DNA of 64,000 nt from Actinoplanes solisilvae (GCF_003999975.1 NZ_RJAC01000002.1:186001-250000), one strand, 5' to 3'; positions 42,884 to 51,570 are shown, counted from the stretch's first letter. Numbers and translations: made by a program. Notes: generated by a model from the sequence alone, not told the origin.

Positions 42884-43161
42884 GCCGTGCCGCGCACGGC
42901 GAAAGACCACCCGGCACCACCGCACCAGACCGTGAAACCGACACTGACCGAGACCACGCGATCGACCGGACGGCGCGACTCGCGGCCATCGCACGAGTAC
43001 GTCCCGGCGATGATCGAGCCACCGAACAACTCCGGCGCGCCTTACGCGACCAGCAGTACATGGTCCACGTCGCCGCTGCCGTGGACCGCTGGCCGGCCCT
43101 CACCGACGACCAACGCGACACCGTCGCGGCCCTGCTCAACACGCACCACGAAACGTCCTGA
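42853..43161 (+). CDS. small hypothetical protein of integrative element
   Basis: A 102-residue, charged, soluble protein. The N-terminal half is Arg/Asp-rich and perhaps disordered. The C-terminal part QQYMVHVAAAVDRWPALTDDQRDTVAALL is a helical stretch that recurs in small proteins of actinomycete elements. AGGAGGG lies only two bases before the ATG. A function is not known. It ends 28 bases before a strong terminator hairpin. Confidence 0.45.
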   Translation: MGARRDAARLSRAAHGERPPGTTAPDRETDTDRDHAIDRTARLAAIARVRPGDDRATEQLRRALRDQQYMVHVAAAVDRWPALTDDQRDTVAALLNTHHETS

Positions 43162-43189
43162 CAACCCATCTCCCTCAGCGACACTGCGG

Positions 43190-43222
43190 CGGGCGGGCAC
43201 CCGCCAAACGGGTGCCCGCCCG
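43190..43222. terminator. bidirectional terminator before the integrase gene end
   Basis: A perfect 14-bp stem (CGGGCGGGCACCCG / CGGGTGCCCGCCCG) with loop CCAAA lies between two convergent genes. Confidence 0.88.
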
Positions 43223-43235
43223 TCGTGCCTGCTGA

Positions 43236-44720
43236 TCAGGTAGCGGTCTTCCACCACACCCGTTGCTCCGCCGGGTAGCGGTGGCCTTTCGACGGTGACC
43301 GGCGAACCCGCAGCTGGCCGCAGGCCCGGGGCGAGAACAGCAACCGCACCAGCTCCCGGCGGGCAGGCATCGGAGCCGCCGTCCACTGCCGGACCACATC
43401 GACACCCGGAGTCATGAAATCGCGTAGCGGAGCAGGGGTGGTCAGTTCCGCCTCCCGCGCCTGCGCCGTCTTCAGCCGGGCCAGGATTGCCGGTTCCGCC
43501 CGGGCAGCGAGGGTCACCGTGATCTGGCCGGCTCCTACCTGGTCGGCCAGGTCGTCCAGTTCCGCCTGGATCTCGGCGACCTGATCCCGCACGGCCAGCA
43601 GCGCGGCATCGTCGTCACCGCCGATGTTCAGCCACGCGAGGTTCTCCGGGCGGGACAGGTAGTCGATGACGGCCGCCTCCGCGAACGTGTTCAGCTCGTC
43701 GTAGCTGATCCGGATGCAGCCCTTGCGGTGGCAGACGTACTCGCGGCCCCGGTCACCGGAGCGGGCGGCGATCGGGCTGTCGCAGACATCGCACACGCCG
43801 ATCATCGACAGCAGATGCACCGCCCGGCCCGGCCTGGTCGTGACCCGCTCCGGTGCGGTCAGCCTGCGCCGCACCGCCAGAAACACGGCTCTGGTCACCA
43901 AGGCGGGCCACACTGCCGGAGTGAACGTCGCGTTCGGCGACAGCGTGTGCCCCGATGTCCGTCCCGGGTCGTGGACCCGTTGGCCGCTGTAGGCCGGGTT
44001 CATCGCCAGCGACCGCAGGTGCTGCGAGCTGAACACCAGCCCGGTCCGTGTCCGGATACCGCGTTCCCGGAAATCGCGTTCCACCGAGCGGAGAGAGTGC
44101 CCGGCGTGTAGCCGCTCGAACAGCTCCCGCACCACCGCCGCCTCCGCGGGCTGTTCGATCTGCTCGACCAGCTTGCGGGTCACCGGGTCATAGCGGCGCT
44201 GATAGCCATACGGACAGCGTCCCGCTGGGCGTCCGGCCGCCGCTGTCGCGGCTGCCGCCCGGCGGGTCCGCTTCGACGTCTCCGCCGAGGCCAACTCGCT
44301 CTTGACCGCCAACTCCAACAGATCAGCCCGGTCGTACGGGTTGGCCGGATCGAACAGCCGCTCATAGGTGAAGATGAAAATCTTCACCGCGCGGTCCTCA
44401 CACAACTCGATCAACCGCACCCACTCGTTGGTACGCCGCGAGCCCCGCGACCCCTCCCACAACACCAGCAAGTCTGCGCCGAACCGGCCCGCCTCCAGAT
44501 CGGCGATCAGCCGGTCGAAACCCTCCCGAGCCTTCGCCGCATACCGCGACGCCGACCCGACATCCCGGTACGGCGCGCCCAGCGTCCAACCCCGTTCGGC
44601 CGCGACGCCGAGGTGATCGTGGTGTTGCTCCTCCGGGGACCGCTCACGCCCAGACCTGTCCTGACTGACCCGCAAGTATTCCCGGCCTGTCACCGCCGGG
44701 CTGGTGCTGACAGCTGGCAT
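43236..44720 (-). CDS. large serine recombinase (integrase)
   Basis: A 494-residue large serine integrase. The resolvase domain starts EYLRVSQDRSG with nucleophile Ser19, and continues with GFDRLIADLEAGRFGADLLVLWEGSRGSR. The recombinase domain follows with GRCPYGYQRRYDP and NPAYSGQRVHDPG. The zinc ribbon is CDVC...CHRKGC, and a coiled-coil stretch (about 370-430) completes the usual order. Length and domains are complete, so it should be active. Its start lies 32 bases from the right boundary of the element, where integrase genes normally sit. It can explain insertion into the HNH gene. Confidence 0.93.
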   Translation of the reverse strand: MPAVSTSPAVTGREYLRVSQDRSGRERSPEEQHHDHLGVAAERGWTLGAPYRDVGSASRYAAKAREGFDRLIADLEAGRFGADLLVLWEGSRGSRRTNEWVRLIELCEDRAVKIFIFTYERLFDPANPYDRADLLELAVKSELASAETSKRTRRAAAATAAAGRPAGRCPYGYQRRYDPVTRKLVEQIEQPAEAAVVRELFERLHAGHSLRSVERDFRERGIRTRTGLVFSSQHLRSLAMNPAYSGQRVHDPGRTSGHTLSPNATFTPAVWPALVTRAVFLAVRRRLTAPERVTTRPGRAVHLLSMIGVCDVCDSPIAARSGDRGREYVCHRKGCIRISYDELNTFAEAAVIDYLSRPENLAWLNIGGDDDAALLAVRDQVAEIQAELDDLADQVGAGQITVTLAARAEPAILARLKTAQAREAELTTPAPLRDFMTPGVDVVRQWTAAPMPARRELVRLLFSPRACGQLRVRRSPSKGHRYPAEQRVWWKTAT

Positions 44721-44751
44721 ACATCGACCGTACCAACTACGGAAGCACTGG

Positions 44752-44755
44752 CAAC
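44752..44755. other. right junction of mobile element (attR core candidate)
   Basis: CAAC immediately before ACC GTG CTG, the codons that resume the HNH gene. It matches CAAC at the left junction. The flanks differ after this core, as expected for hybrid att sites. Confidence 0.6.
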
Positions 44756-44914
44756 ACCGTGCTGCTCTGCCGTCGGCATCACCGGCTTCTCCACCACCCC
44801 AGCGGGGAGTGGCAGATCCGCTTCGGCTCCGACCGCCGCCCCGAGTTCATCCCGCCGGTGACGATCGACCCTGCCCAAGTGCCGCGGCGCAATCTCTGCC
44901 ACGCACCCCCTTAG
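44756..44914 (+). pseudogene. DUF222/HNH endonuclease, 3' fragment of a split gene
   Basis: The frame reads TVLLCRRHHRLLHHPSGEW, then IRFGSDRRPEFIPP, and ends at TAG. This is the C-terminal end of an HNH endonuclease: LLCRRHHRLLH supplies the second HNH half. It continues the gene broken at 36936. The end overlaps the convergent glycosyltransferase gene by 68 bases. Without the 5' part it has no start codon. Confidence 0.87.
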
Positions 44915-45791
44915 ACGCTGCGGTCTCCGCTGACACGGGCAGCTCTGGCGAGCTGACGTACTGTCCGGTGCGCGGACCCGGGCTCGGGCGCGGTGCTCGG
45001 ACTCGGGCGCGCTGCGCCGGCGCCTGGGCGAGCAACCTCAGCGCATAGGGCGCGTCGTGTCGCAGATAGCGTCCCGCCAGCCGCCGCGGTTCGGTGCCGA
45101 GGCGATGCGCCCACTCCAGCCCCGTGCGCTGCATCCACCGCGGGGCCCGCTCCACATCGCCCGCGACGAAGTTCACCGCCGCCCCGCAGCCGATGAACCA
45201 CGACTGCGGCAGCTCGGCCCGCAGGCGGGTGATCATGCGCTCCTGCTTCGGGTAGCCCAGCCCGACGAACACGAGGTCCGGGCGGGCGTCGACGATCTTC
45301 GCGCAGAAGTCGGCGTACGCCTGGGGATCCTGATCGAAGCCGAACGGGGGGCAGGCCGTCCCGGCGACGCGCAGGCCCGGGCATCGCGCGAGGAGCCGGT
45401 CGGCCGCGCGGGTGGCCCCGTCGGCCAGGGCGTCGTCGGCTGACGGGGCACCGCCGAGGACGAAGATCGAACGACCGTCGAGGCCGAGGCCCGCCGAGAG
45501 CGACCAGATCAGGCTGCTGCCGGCCACCCGCTCGGGCAGCGGTGTCCCGCGCAGGCGGCTGGCCCAGATCAGGGGCATGCCGTCGGCGACGATCAGGTCG
45601 GCGTCGGCCAGGTGGCGGCGACACTCCTCGTCCTGTTGCGCACGTCGCAGAATGTCGATGTTCGGGGTGACGATCCGGCCGCCGCGGCCGCGGGCGAGGG
45701 CGTCGCGGACGACGGCCACCACCTCCGCCTCGGTGATCCGATCGATGCCGGTGCCGTCGAGCTGGACCCGGTCGAAAGCCTCGACTGTCAC
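44847..45791 (-). CDS. WecB/TagA/CpsF-family glycosyltransferase
   Basis: A 314-residue GT26-family enzyme. Diagnostic segments are IVTPNIDILRRA, LIVADGMPLIWASRL, FVLGG, DLVFVGLGYPKQE and CGAAVNFVAGDVERAPRWMQRTGLEW..RLGTEPRRL. Members add N-acetylmannosaminuronic acid, N-acetylmannosamine or a related sugar to a lipid-linked intermediate at the inner membrane face. The C-terminal 70 residues are Arg/Pro-rich and not part of the family. It belongs to the exopolysaccharide region that the mobile element now interrupts, and it is divergent from the second sulfotransferase. Confidence 0.9.
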   Translation of the reverse strand: MTVEAFDRVQLDGTGIDRITEAEVVAVVRDALARGRGGRIVTPNIDILRRAQQDEECRRHLADADLIVADGMPLIWASRLRGTPLPERVAGSSLIWSLSAGLGLDGRSIFVLGGAPSADDALADGATRAADRLLARCPGLRVAGTACPPFGFDQDPQAYADFCAKIVDARPDLVFVGLGYPKQERMITRLRAELPQSWFIGCGAAVNFVAGDVERAPRWMQRTGLEWAHRLGTEPRRLAGRYLRHDAPYALRLLAQAPAQRARVRAPRPSPGPRTGQYVSSPELPVSAETAASKGVRGRDCAAALGQGRSSPAG

Positions 45792-45815
45792 GCAACGCCT
45801 CCTTCACGCTTGTTG

Positions 45816-45839
45816 GCTCGTTATAGGAGCGAAACGAGC
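45816..45839. promoter_or_regulatory. inverted repeat between divergent polysaccharide genes
   Basis: GCTCGTT (45816-45822) and AACGAGC (45833-45839) form a 7-bp palindrome with TATAGG inside. It lies in the 62-bp space between the divergent glycosyltransferase and sulfotransferase genes, where a shared operator would be expected. Confidence 0.4.
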
Positions 45840-45853
45840 GAAGGTGGGCCAAA

Positions 45854-46807
45854 GTGGCACGTGTGCTATTTCTGGGTGGATTAGGACGAAGCGGGACAAC
45901 GCTCGTCGAGCGCCTGCTAGGCGAACTACCCGGGGTATGCGCACTGGGAGAGGTCGTCCACCTGTGGCAACGCGACCTCCGCGACGACGAGCGGTGCGGC
46001 TGCGGCGCCCGCTTCTCGGCCTGCGCGTTCTGGCGCCGGGTCGGGCAGTACGCGTTCGGCGGCTGGCACAACGTCGACGTCGACCGGGTGCACGCCCTGC
46101 GCGACGCCGTCGAGCGCACCCGCCACATCCCACGGCTCGCGACCGCGGTCGAGGCGCCCGACGAGGTGCACGAATACGCACATTTCTACGCCCGGGTCTA
46201 CACCGCGGCCGCCGAGATCGCCGGCGCGAAGGTCGTGGTCGACTCGTCGAAGCACTCGGCCCTCGCGCACGTGCTGCGTTGGGCCCCCGACATCGACCTG
46301 CGCGTGGTGCATGTCGTGCGGGACGCGCGCGGGGTGGCGTACTCGTGGACCAAGACGGTGTCGCGCCCCGAGACCGACGGCGCCGACGAGATGACCCGCT
46401 ACTCCCCCGGGCGTTCGGCGCTGCTCTGGAACGCTCACAACGCCGCGTTCGGGCTGCTCGCGAAGCGCGGCGTGGCCGTGCACCGCATGCGCTACGAGGA
46501 GTTCCTGGCCGATCCCCGGTCGGCACTGCTCGAGCTCGGCGACTTCGCCGGGCTGCGGCTGACCGACCAGGACCTGGACTTCCTCGGCGACGGGTACGCC
46601 GACCTGGGCGTCGGGCACAGCGCCGCCGGCAACCCCATGCGCTTCACCGTCGGCCGGCTGCCGCTGCGCCGCGACGACGCCTGGAAACGCTCACTGCCTC
46701 GCAACCAGCGGCGCCTGGTCGGAACCGTGTGCGCCCCGATGCTGCGGGCGTACGGATATCCGCTCTCCGTCACGTCCCCCGACTCGCCCCTCGAGGAGAA
46801 CCGATGA
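45854..46807 (+). CDS. sulfotransferase family protein
   Basis: A 317-residue protein with FLGGLGRSGTTLVERLLG (PAPS 5'-phosphosulfate loop, about residues 6-23), VVVDSSKHSALA and LRVVHVVRDARGVAYSWTKT (3'-phosphate region, about 155-174). The Cys-rich insert CGCGARFSACAFW is unusual. It is a second sulfotransferase of a different subfamily from that at 31.6 kb, so two positions of the polymer might be sulfated. The GTG start is used. Its stop overlaps the next gene (ATGA). Confidence 0.85.
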   Translation: MARVLFLGGLGRSGTTLVERLLGELPGVCALGEVVHLWQRDLRDDERCGCGARFSACAFWRRVGQYAFGGWHNVDVDRVHALRDAVERTRHIPRLATAVEAPDEVHEYAHFYARVYTAAAEIAGAKVVVDSSKHSALAHVLRWAPDIDLRVVHVVRDARGVAYSWTKTVSRPETDGADEMTRYSPGRSALLWNAHNAAFGLLAKRGVAVHRMRYEEFLADPRSALLELGDFAGLRLTDQDLDFLGDGYADLGVGHSAAGNPMRFTVGRLPLRRDDAWKRSLPRNQRRLVGTVCAPMLRAYGYPLSVTSPDSPLEENR

Positions 46808-47718
46808 ACTGGCCGTCCGTCGGCGTCGTCATTCCCACCCGCAACCGGCCCGAGCTGGTGCGCAAGGCCATCGGCGCGGTCCGTGACCAGCGCTATCCGG
46901 GCGAGATCAAGATCCTGGTCGTGTACGACCAGACGGAGCCCGACTATCTGCTGGCGTCCACCGAGGGCGTGCAGGTGCTGGTGCTCACCAACTGGCGGAC
47001 GTCGGGGCTGGCCGGCGCGCGCAACACCGGCATCCTCGCGCTCGACACCGAGTATGTGGCGTTCTGCGACGACGACGATCAGTGGCAACCCGACAAGTTG
47101 CGCCGCCAGGTGGCCGCGCTGCTGGCCGAGCCGGACGCCGAGATGGCGACGTGTGCGATCGAGGTCGAGTACGAGGGCAAGTGCACCCCACGGCTGGCGG
47201 GCCGCAGCCGGGTCACGGTCGACGAGCTCGCCCGCTCGCGCCTGGCGATGCTGCACTCGTCGTCGTTCCTGATCCGCCGGTCGGCGCTGGCCGCCGACGC
47301 GATCGGGCTGGTCGCCGAGGACGCGCCGGGCAGCCAGAACGAGGACTGGGACCTGCTGCTGCGGGCCGCCCGCCGCGCTCCGATCGTGCACCTCGACGAG
47401 CCGCTGGTCCGCGTGCTGTGGGGCCGCACGTCGCACTACGCCTACGAGTACGCCACGAAGATCAGTTCGCTGCGCTGGATGATGCAGCGGCACCCGGAGA
47501 TCAGCGGCTGCCGGCCGGGCGCGGCCCGCGTCTACGGCCAGTTGGCGTGCTGGTCGGCGGCGACCGGCAACCGCAGTCAGGCGTGGCAGTTCAGCAAGGA
47601 GGCGGTGCGCGCGAACTGGAAGGAACCGCGGACCGCGATCGCCCTGGCCGCCATGACCGGCGCGGTGAAGGTTGAGAACGTTCTCTCCGCGCTTCACAAA
47701 CGCGGGCGAGGTATCTAA
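46804..47718 (+). CDS. family 2 glycosyltransferase
   Basis: A 304-residue GT-A-fold glycosyltransferase. VGVVIPTRNRPELVRKAI begins the nucleotide-sugar domain, AGARNTGILAL and YVAFCDDDDQW hold the DxD metal site (about residues 91-95), and NEDWDLLLRAAR provides the ED catalytic-base motif. No membrane helix is seen, so it transfers a single sugar in the cytosol. It is coupled to the sulfotransferase by a 4-base overlap. Confidence 0.88.
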   Translation: MNWPSVGVVIPTRNRPELVRKAIGAVRDQRYPGEIKILVVYDQTEPDYLLASTEGVQVLVLTNWRTSGLAGARNTGILALDTEYVAFCDDDDQWQPDKLRRQVAALLAEPDAEMATCAIEVEYEGKCTPRLAGRSRVTVDELARSRLAMLHSSSFLIRRSALAADAIGLVAEDAPGSQNEDWDLLLRAARRAPIVHLDEPLVRVLWGRTSHYAYEYATKISSLRWMMQRHPEISGCRPGAARVYGQLACWSAATGNRSQAWQFSKEAVRANWKEPRTAIALAAMTGAVKVENVLSALHKRGRGI

Positions 47719-47799
47719 CTCACCCTTTCGGCCACACCCAATCACAAGGTAGTGTTCGGGCGTGTTCGAATTAGTGCGGTTCCCGGGGACGGTCCACTG

Positions 47800-48576
47800 A
47801 TGCTGGCACAGCAGCGGCAGGCCGCCATCCTCGACCGGGTCCGGGCCGCCGGAGGTGTCCGGGTCAGCGAGCTCGCCTCGGAATACGGCGTCTCCGACAT
47901 GACGATCCGGCGCGACCTCGAGTCCCTGGCCGACCGCGGCCTGCTCGCGAAGGTACACGGCGGCGCGACCACCGTGAGCCCGGGTTCGGCCCACGAGCCC
48001 GGCTTCGCGGCCAAGAGCGTGCGTCAGCGTGCGGAAAAGTCGGCCATGGCCATGCGCGCGGCGGCGCTCGTCTCCCCCGGCGACGCCATCGCGCTCTCGG
48101 CCGGCACGACGACCGCCGGGCTCGCCCAGCGCCTGGTCGACGTGCCCTCGCTGACCGTGGTGACCAACTCGATCCCGGTCGCCGACATCTTCTACCGCGC
48201 CGGGCGCCCCGACCAGACGGTCGTGCTCACCGGCGGGACCCGTACGCCCTCCGATGCCCTGGTCGGCCCGGTCGCGGTCGCCGCGGTCGGCACGCTCCAC
48301 CTGGACATGCTCTTCCTGGGTGTGCACGGGATGAGCGAACGGGCCGGTTACACGACTCCCAACCTCATGGAAGCCGACGTCAACCGGGCTCTCATCGAGG
48401 CGGCCGAACGCCTCGTCGTGCTCGCCGACCACACCAAGTGGGGCACGGTGGGCATTTCCTCGATCGTTCCGCTCGACCGTGCGGACGTTCTGATCACCGA
48501 CGACGGGCTGGACGAACCGGCCCGCACCCTTCTGTCCGAAACGGTCCGAGATCTTGTAGTGGTGACAGCGCAATGA
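47800..48576 (+). CDS. DeoR/GlpR-family transcriptional regulator
   Basis: A 258-residue regulator. The N-terminal HTH is QQRQAAILDRVRAAGGVRVSELASEYGVSDMTIRRDLESLADRGLLAKVHGGA, and the C-terminal sugar-phosphate-sensing DeoRC domain includes LSAGTTTAGLAQRL, VVTNSIPVA, LTGGTRTPSDALVGP and DHTKWG. The ATG at 47800 (MLAQQRQAAI) fits the family. Its stop overlaps galT, so it probably controls galactose use together with it. A direct repeat GTGTTCG at 47752 and 47762 upstream could be its operator. Confidence 0.9.
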   Translation: MLAQQRQAAILDRVRAAGGVRVSELASEYGVSDMTIRRDLESLADRGLLAKVHGGATTVSPGSAHEPGFAAKSVRQRAEKSAMAMRAAALVSPGDAIALSAGTTTAGLAQRLVDVPSLTVVTNSIPVADIFYRAGRPDQTVVLTGGTRTPSDALVGPVAVAAVGTLHLDMLFLGVHGMSERAGYTTPNLMEADVNRALIEAAERLVVLADHTKWGTVGISSIVPLDRADVLITDDGLDEPARTLLSETVRDLVVVTAQ

Positions 48577-49658
48577 CGTTCAAGACCCGTGAGGCGATCC
48601 GCCTCTCCGACGGCCGCGAGTTGATCTATTTCAACGAGGGCGCGACCGACTGGGCGACCTACCCCGATACGCGCGAGCTCCCTCCCCCGCCCCCCACCTC
48701 CCAGCTCCGGTACGACCCCCTGCTCGACGAGTGGGTGGCCATCGCCGCGCACCGCCAGACCCGCACGTTCATGCCGCCGCCGGACGCGTGCCCGCTGTGC
48801 GCGACCAAGCCGTCGTTCGCCAGCGAGATCCCGGCCCCCGACTACGACGTGGTCGTCTTCGAGAACCAGTTCCCGTCGTTCAGCGACCGGGTCAAGGCCG
48901 ACGAGGTCTCCGAGATCACCGGCATGGTTCCCGTACGCCCCGGCGTCGGTCGCTGCGAGGTCGTCTGTTTCACCAGCGACCACAACAGCGCGTTCGTCCA
49001 CCTGCCGCCGTCGCGGGTGCGCACCGTCGTCGACGCGCTCGCCGACCGCACCGCCGAGATGTCCCGCCTGACCGGCGTGGCCCAGGTGTTCCCGTTCGAG
49101 AACCGCGGCGTCGAGATCGGCGTGACCCTGCAGCACCCGCACGGGCAGATCTACGCCTTCCCGACCGTGCCGCCGCGCACGAAGCTGATGCTGGCCGCCG
49201 CGGCTCGTTATCGCGACCGCACCGGCCGCGACCTCTACACCGACGTGCTGGCCGCCGAGCGCGCCGACGGCGCCCGGGTCATCGGCTCCAACGAGCACTG
49301 GACGGCGTACGTGCCGGCCGCCGCCCGCTGGCCGTTCGAGGTGCAGATCGCCCCGCACCGCAAGGTGCCCGACCTGCCCGCCCTGTCCGACGCCGAGCGT
49401 GACGCGTTCGGGCCGCTCTACCTCGACGTGCTGCGCCGCTTCGACGGCCTGTTCGGCAAGCCGATGCCCTACATCTCGGCGTGGAACCAGGCGGTCGTGG
49501 GTGAGGGCCGCGAGCTGGGCTACCTGCACCTGCAGCTGTTCAGCATCCGGCGCGCGGCCGACAAGCTGAAATACCTGGCCGGTTCCGAGTCGGCGATGGG
49601 CTTCTTCGTGAACGACATCGTCCCCGAGAAGGCCGCCCAGATGCTCCGCGACGTCTGA
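48573..49658 (+). CDS. galT: galactose-1-phosphate uridylyltransferase
   Basis: A 361-residue Leloir enzyme that exchanges UDP between glucose-1-phosphate and galactose-1-phosphate. LRYDPLLDEWVAIAAHRQTR is the N-terminal family stretch, CPLC is a zinc-site pair, and the nucleophilic His lies in QHPHGQIYAF (about residue 188). ATG overlaps the regulator stop (ATGA). It supplies UDP-galactose, a possible precursor for the neighbouring polysaccharide genes. galE and galK are not in the window. Confidence 0.95.
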   Translation: MTFKTREAIRLSDGRELIYFNEGATDWATYPDTRELPPPPPTSQLRYDPLLDEWVAIAAHRQTRTFMPPPDACPLCATKPSFASEIPAPDYDVVVFENQFPSFSDRVKADEVSEITGMVPVRPGVGRCEVVCFTSDHNSAFVHLPPSRVRTVVDALADRTAEMSRLTGVAQVFPFENRGVEIGVTLQHPHGQIYAFPTVPPRTKLMLAAAARYRDRTGRDLYTDVLAAERADGARVIGSNEHWTAYVPAAARWPFEVQIAPHRKVPDLPALSDAERDAFGPLYLDVLRRFDGLFGKPMPYISAWNQAVVGEGRELGYLHLQLFSIRRAADKLKYLAGSESAMGFFVNDIVPEKAAQMLRDV

Positions 49659-49690
49659 GTTCGTGCTCCGTGGCCGCCCATACTTCAGGG

Positions 49691-50038
49691 GTGGCCACGG
49701 AGAGAACTCGTACGGCGCTGGAACGCTTGCGTGAGCAGTCGCGTTCCGAGATAGCGACCCTCGACGCCGACCTGCACGCCCTGTTCGAGGCCTCGCGCGA
49801 CGACAACGCCGACGACGAGCACGATCCCGAGGGCGCCACCATCGCGTACGAACGCGCCCAGCTCACGGCCGTCCTCGAAGCCGCCCGGGCCCAGCTCGCG
49901 GCCGTCGACGACGCGCTCTCCCGCTTGGACGCGGGCACCTATGGCCGCTGTGATTCCTGCGGCGAGCCCATCGCCGCCGAGCGTCTCGAGATCCGCCCCT
50001 TCGCCACGAGGTGCGTGGCCTGCGCCGGAAAGCGGTGA
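49691..50038 (+). CDS. TraR/DksA-type zinc-finger protein
   Basis: A 115-residue protein. A coiled-coil N-terminal part (about residues 1-70) is followed by the zinc finger CDSCGEPIAAERLEIRPFATRCVAC, the DksA/TraR arrangement. In other bacteria such proteins bind the secondary channel of RNA polymerase. The acidic coiled-coil tip is NADDEHDPEG here. GTG at 49691 lies 6 bases after a CATACT -10-like hexamer (49679-49684), so translation may be leaderless. GTG at 49670 is possible. Confidence 0.82.
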   Translation: MATERTRTALERLREQSRSEIATLDADLHALFEASRDDNADDEHDPEGATIAYERAQLTAVLEAARAQLAAVDDALSRLDAGTYGRCDSCGEPIAAERLEIRPFATRCVACAGKR

Positions 50039-50077
50039 CGCGCTCGCACCACTCGTACGTCTGGATGACGGAGAGGG

Positions 50078-50105
50078 GCGGGGGGCCCGGGACAGAGCCC
50101 CCCGC
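50078..50105 (+). terminator. hairpin after the zinc-finger gene
   Basis: GCGGGGGGC and GCCCCCCGC form a 9-bp perfect stem with a 10-base loop, 40 bases after the stop. There is no T-run, so it is a stem-only candidate. Confidence 0.5.
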
Positions 50106-50275
50106 AGGAAGGGACGGCAGGCCCGGCACGCCGCGAGAACCGGCCGGCGCCTGGGACAAGGCAGCCGGACCGATGGGCGACCCCACGACGTCGCGTCCGT
50201 CATCCGTTTCTGCCCTGAGAAACGACGCGTTCCAATCAGCGGTTACGGAATCGAACATGCGTTTCGGAGCATGAA

Positions 50276-50305
50276 AAGGCCGCCGATCAGTTGACCGGCG
50301 GCCTT
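50276..50305 (-). terminator. icd terminator
   Basis: On the minus strand the stem AAGGCCGCC / GGCGGCCTT closes a 12-base loop and is followed by TTCAT (TTTT in total with the stem end). It begins 16 bases after the icd stop. The 50039-50275 interval otherwise shows no gene. Confidence 0.85.
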
Positions 50306-50320
50306 CGTCGAGCGGGAACG

Positions 50321-51535
50321 TCAGGCGAGCTTGCGCGCCAGGTTCTCGTCGAGCGCGTTCATGAACTCGTCGGTGGACAGCCACGGGGCGTCCCGCGAGA
50401 TGAGCAGGGCCAGGTCCTTGGTCATCTGGCCGCCCTCGACCGTCTCGACGCAGACCTTCTCGAGCGTCTCGGCGAACTCGGTCACCGCGGGGGTGCCGTC
50501 GAGGATGCCGCGGTGCTTGAGGCCACCGGTCCAGGCGAAGATCGACGCGATCGGGTTCGTCGACGTCTTCTCGCCCTTCTGCCACTGGCGGTAGTGCCGG
50601 GTGACCGTGCCGTGCGCGGCCTCGGCCTCGACGGTCTTGCCATCCGGGGTCATCAGCACGCTGGTCATCAGGCCGAGCGAGCCGAAGCCCTGAGCCACGG
50701 TGTCGGACTGCACGTCACCGTCGTAGTTCTTGCAGGCCCAGACGTAGCCGCCCTCCCACTTCATCGCGGCCGCGACCATGTCGTCGATCAGCCGGTGCTC
50801 GTAGGTGAGGCCGGCCGCCTTGAACTGGTCGGCGAACTCGCTCTCGAAGATCTCGGCGAACAGGTCCTTGAACCGGCCGTCGTACGCCTTGAGGATCGTG
50901 TTCTTCGTCGACAGGTAGACCGGGTAGTTGCGGGCCAGGCCGTACCGGAACGAGGCGCGCGCGAAGTCGCGGATCGACTCGTCGTAGTTGTACATCGCCA
51001 TCGCGACGCCGCCGCCCGGGTAGTCGGCGACGTGGAACTCCATCGGCGCCGAGCCGTCCTCGGGGGTGAAGGTGACGGTCAGCTTGCCGGCGCTGGGGAC
51101 CACGAAGTCGGTCGCCTTGTACTGGTCGCCGTGGGCGTGGCGGCCGATGATGATCGGCTTGGTCCAGCCCGGCACCAGGCGCGGCACGTTCTGCATGATG
51201 ATCGGCTCGCGGAAGACGACGCCGCCGAGGATGTTGCGGATGGTGCCGTTCGGCGACCGCCACATCTTCTTCAGGCCGAACTCCTCGACGCGGGCCTCGT
51301 CGGGGGTGATGGTCGCGCACTTGACGCCGACGCCGTGCCGCTTGATCGCGTTGGCCGCGTCGACGGTGACCTGGTCGTCGGTCTCGTCGCGGTACTGGAT
51401 CGACAGGTCGTAGTACTCGAGGGGGACGTCGAGGTAGGGCAGGATCAGCTGCTCCCGGATCTGCTTCCAGATGATCCGGGTCATCTCGTCGCCGTCGAGC
51501 TCCACCACCGGGTTCGTGACCTTGATTTTCGCCAT
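50321..51535 (-). CDS. icd: NADP-dependent isocitrate dehydrogenase, dimeric type
   Basis: A 404-residue enzyme of the eukaryote-like homodimeric family. It oxidises isocitrate to 2-oxoglutarate with NADP. Visible are [14 protein letters not shown] at the start, the substrate loop [58 protein letters not shown] (metal-binding Asp residues) and [13 protein letters not shown], the NADP site. GAGAGGAG stands 10-12 bases before the ATG. A further TCA gene, mdh, lies directly upstream. Confidence 0.97.
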   Translation of the reverse strand: MAKIKVTNPVVELDGDEMTRIIWKQIREQLILPYLDVPLEYYDLSIQYRDETDDQVTVDAANAIKRHGVGVKCATITPDEARVEEFGLKKMWRSPNGTIRNILGGVVFREPIIMQNVPRLVPGWTKPIIIGRHAHGDQYKATDFVVPSAGKLTVTFTPEDGSAPMEFHVADYPGGGVAMAMYNYDESIRDFARASFRYGLARNYPVYLSTKNTILKAYDGRFKDLFAEIFESEFADQFKAAGLTYEHRLIDDMVAAAMKWEGGYVWACKNYDGDVQSDTVAQGFGSLGLMTSVLMTPDGKTVEAEAAHGTVTRHYRQWQKGEKTSTNPIASIFAWTGGLKHRGILDGTPAVTEFAETLEKVCVETVEGGQMTKDLALLISRDAPWLSTDEFMNALDENLARKLA

Positions 51536-51570
51536 GCGGCCGGCGCTCCTCTCCCGAAAGCCAATCTTTA

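Larger units (their letters stand above)
36937..44755. mobile_element. integrated element of about 7.8 kb inserted in a DUF222/HNH gene
   Basis: The limits come from the split host gene, whose two halves rejoin in frame when this interval is removed. From left to right it holds an AT-richer cargo segment (HEPN-like protein, IS30 relic, transglycosylase-like membrane protein), a relic serine recombinase next to a tRNA 3'-end-like sequence, a GntR-type regulator, a large inverted repeat, a replication-relaxation gene, two small genes and a large serine integrase next to the right end. This resembles a reduced actinomycete integrative element. I see no FtsK/TraB-type translocase and no RepSA-like initiator. 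The different base composition of the left third suggests that the element is a mosaic of at least two acquisitions. Confidence 0.8.
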
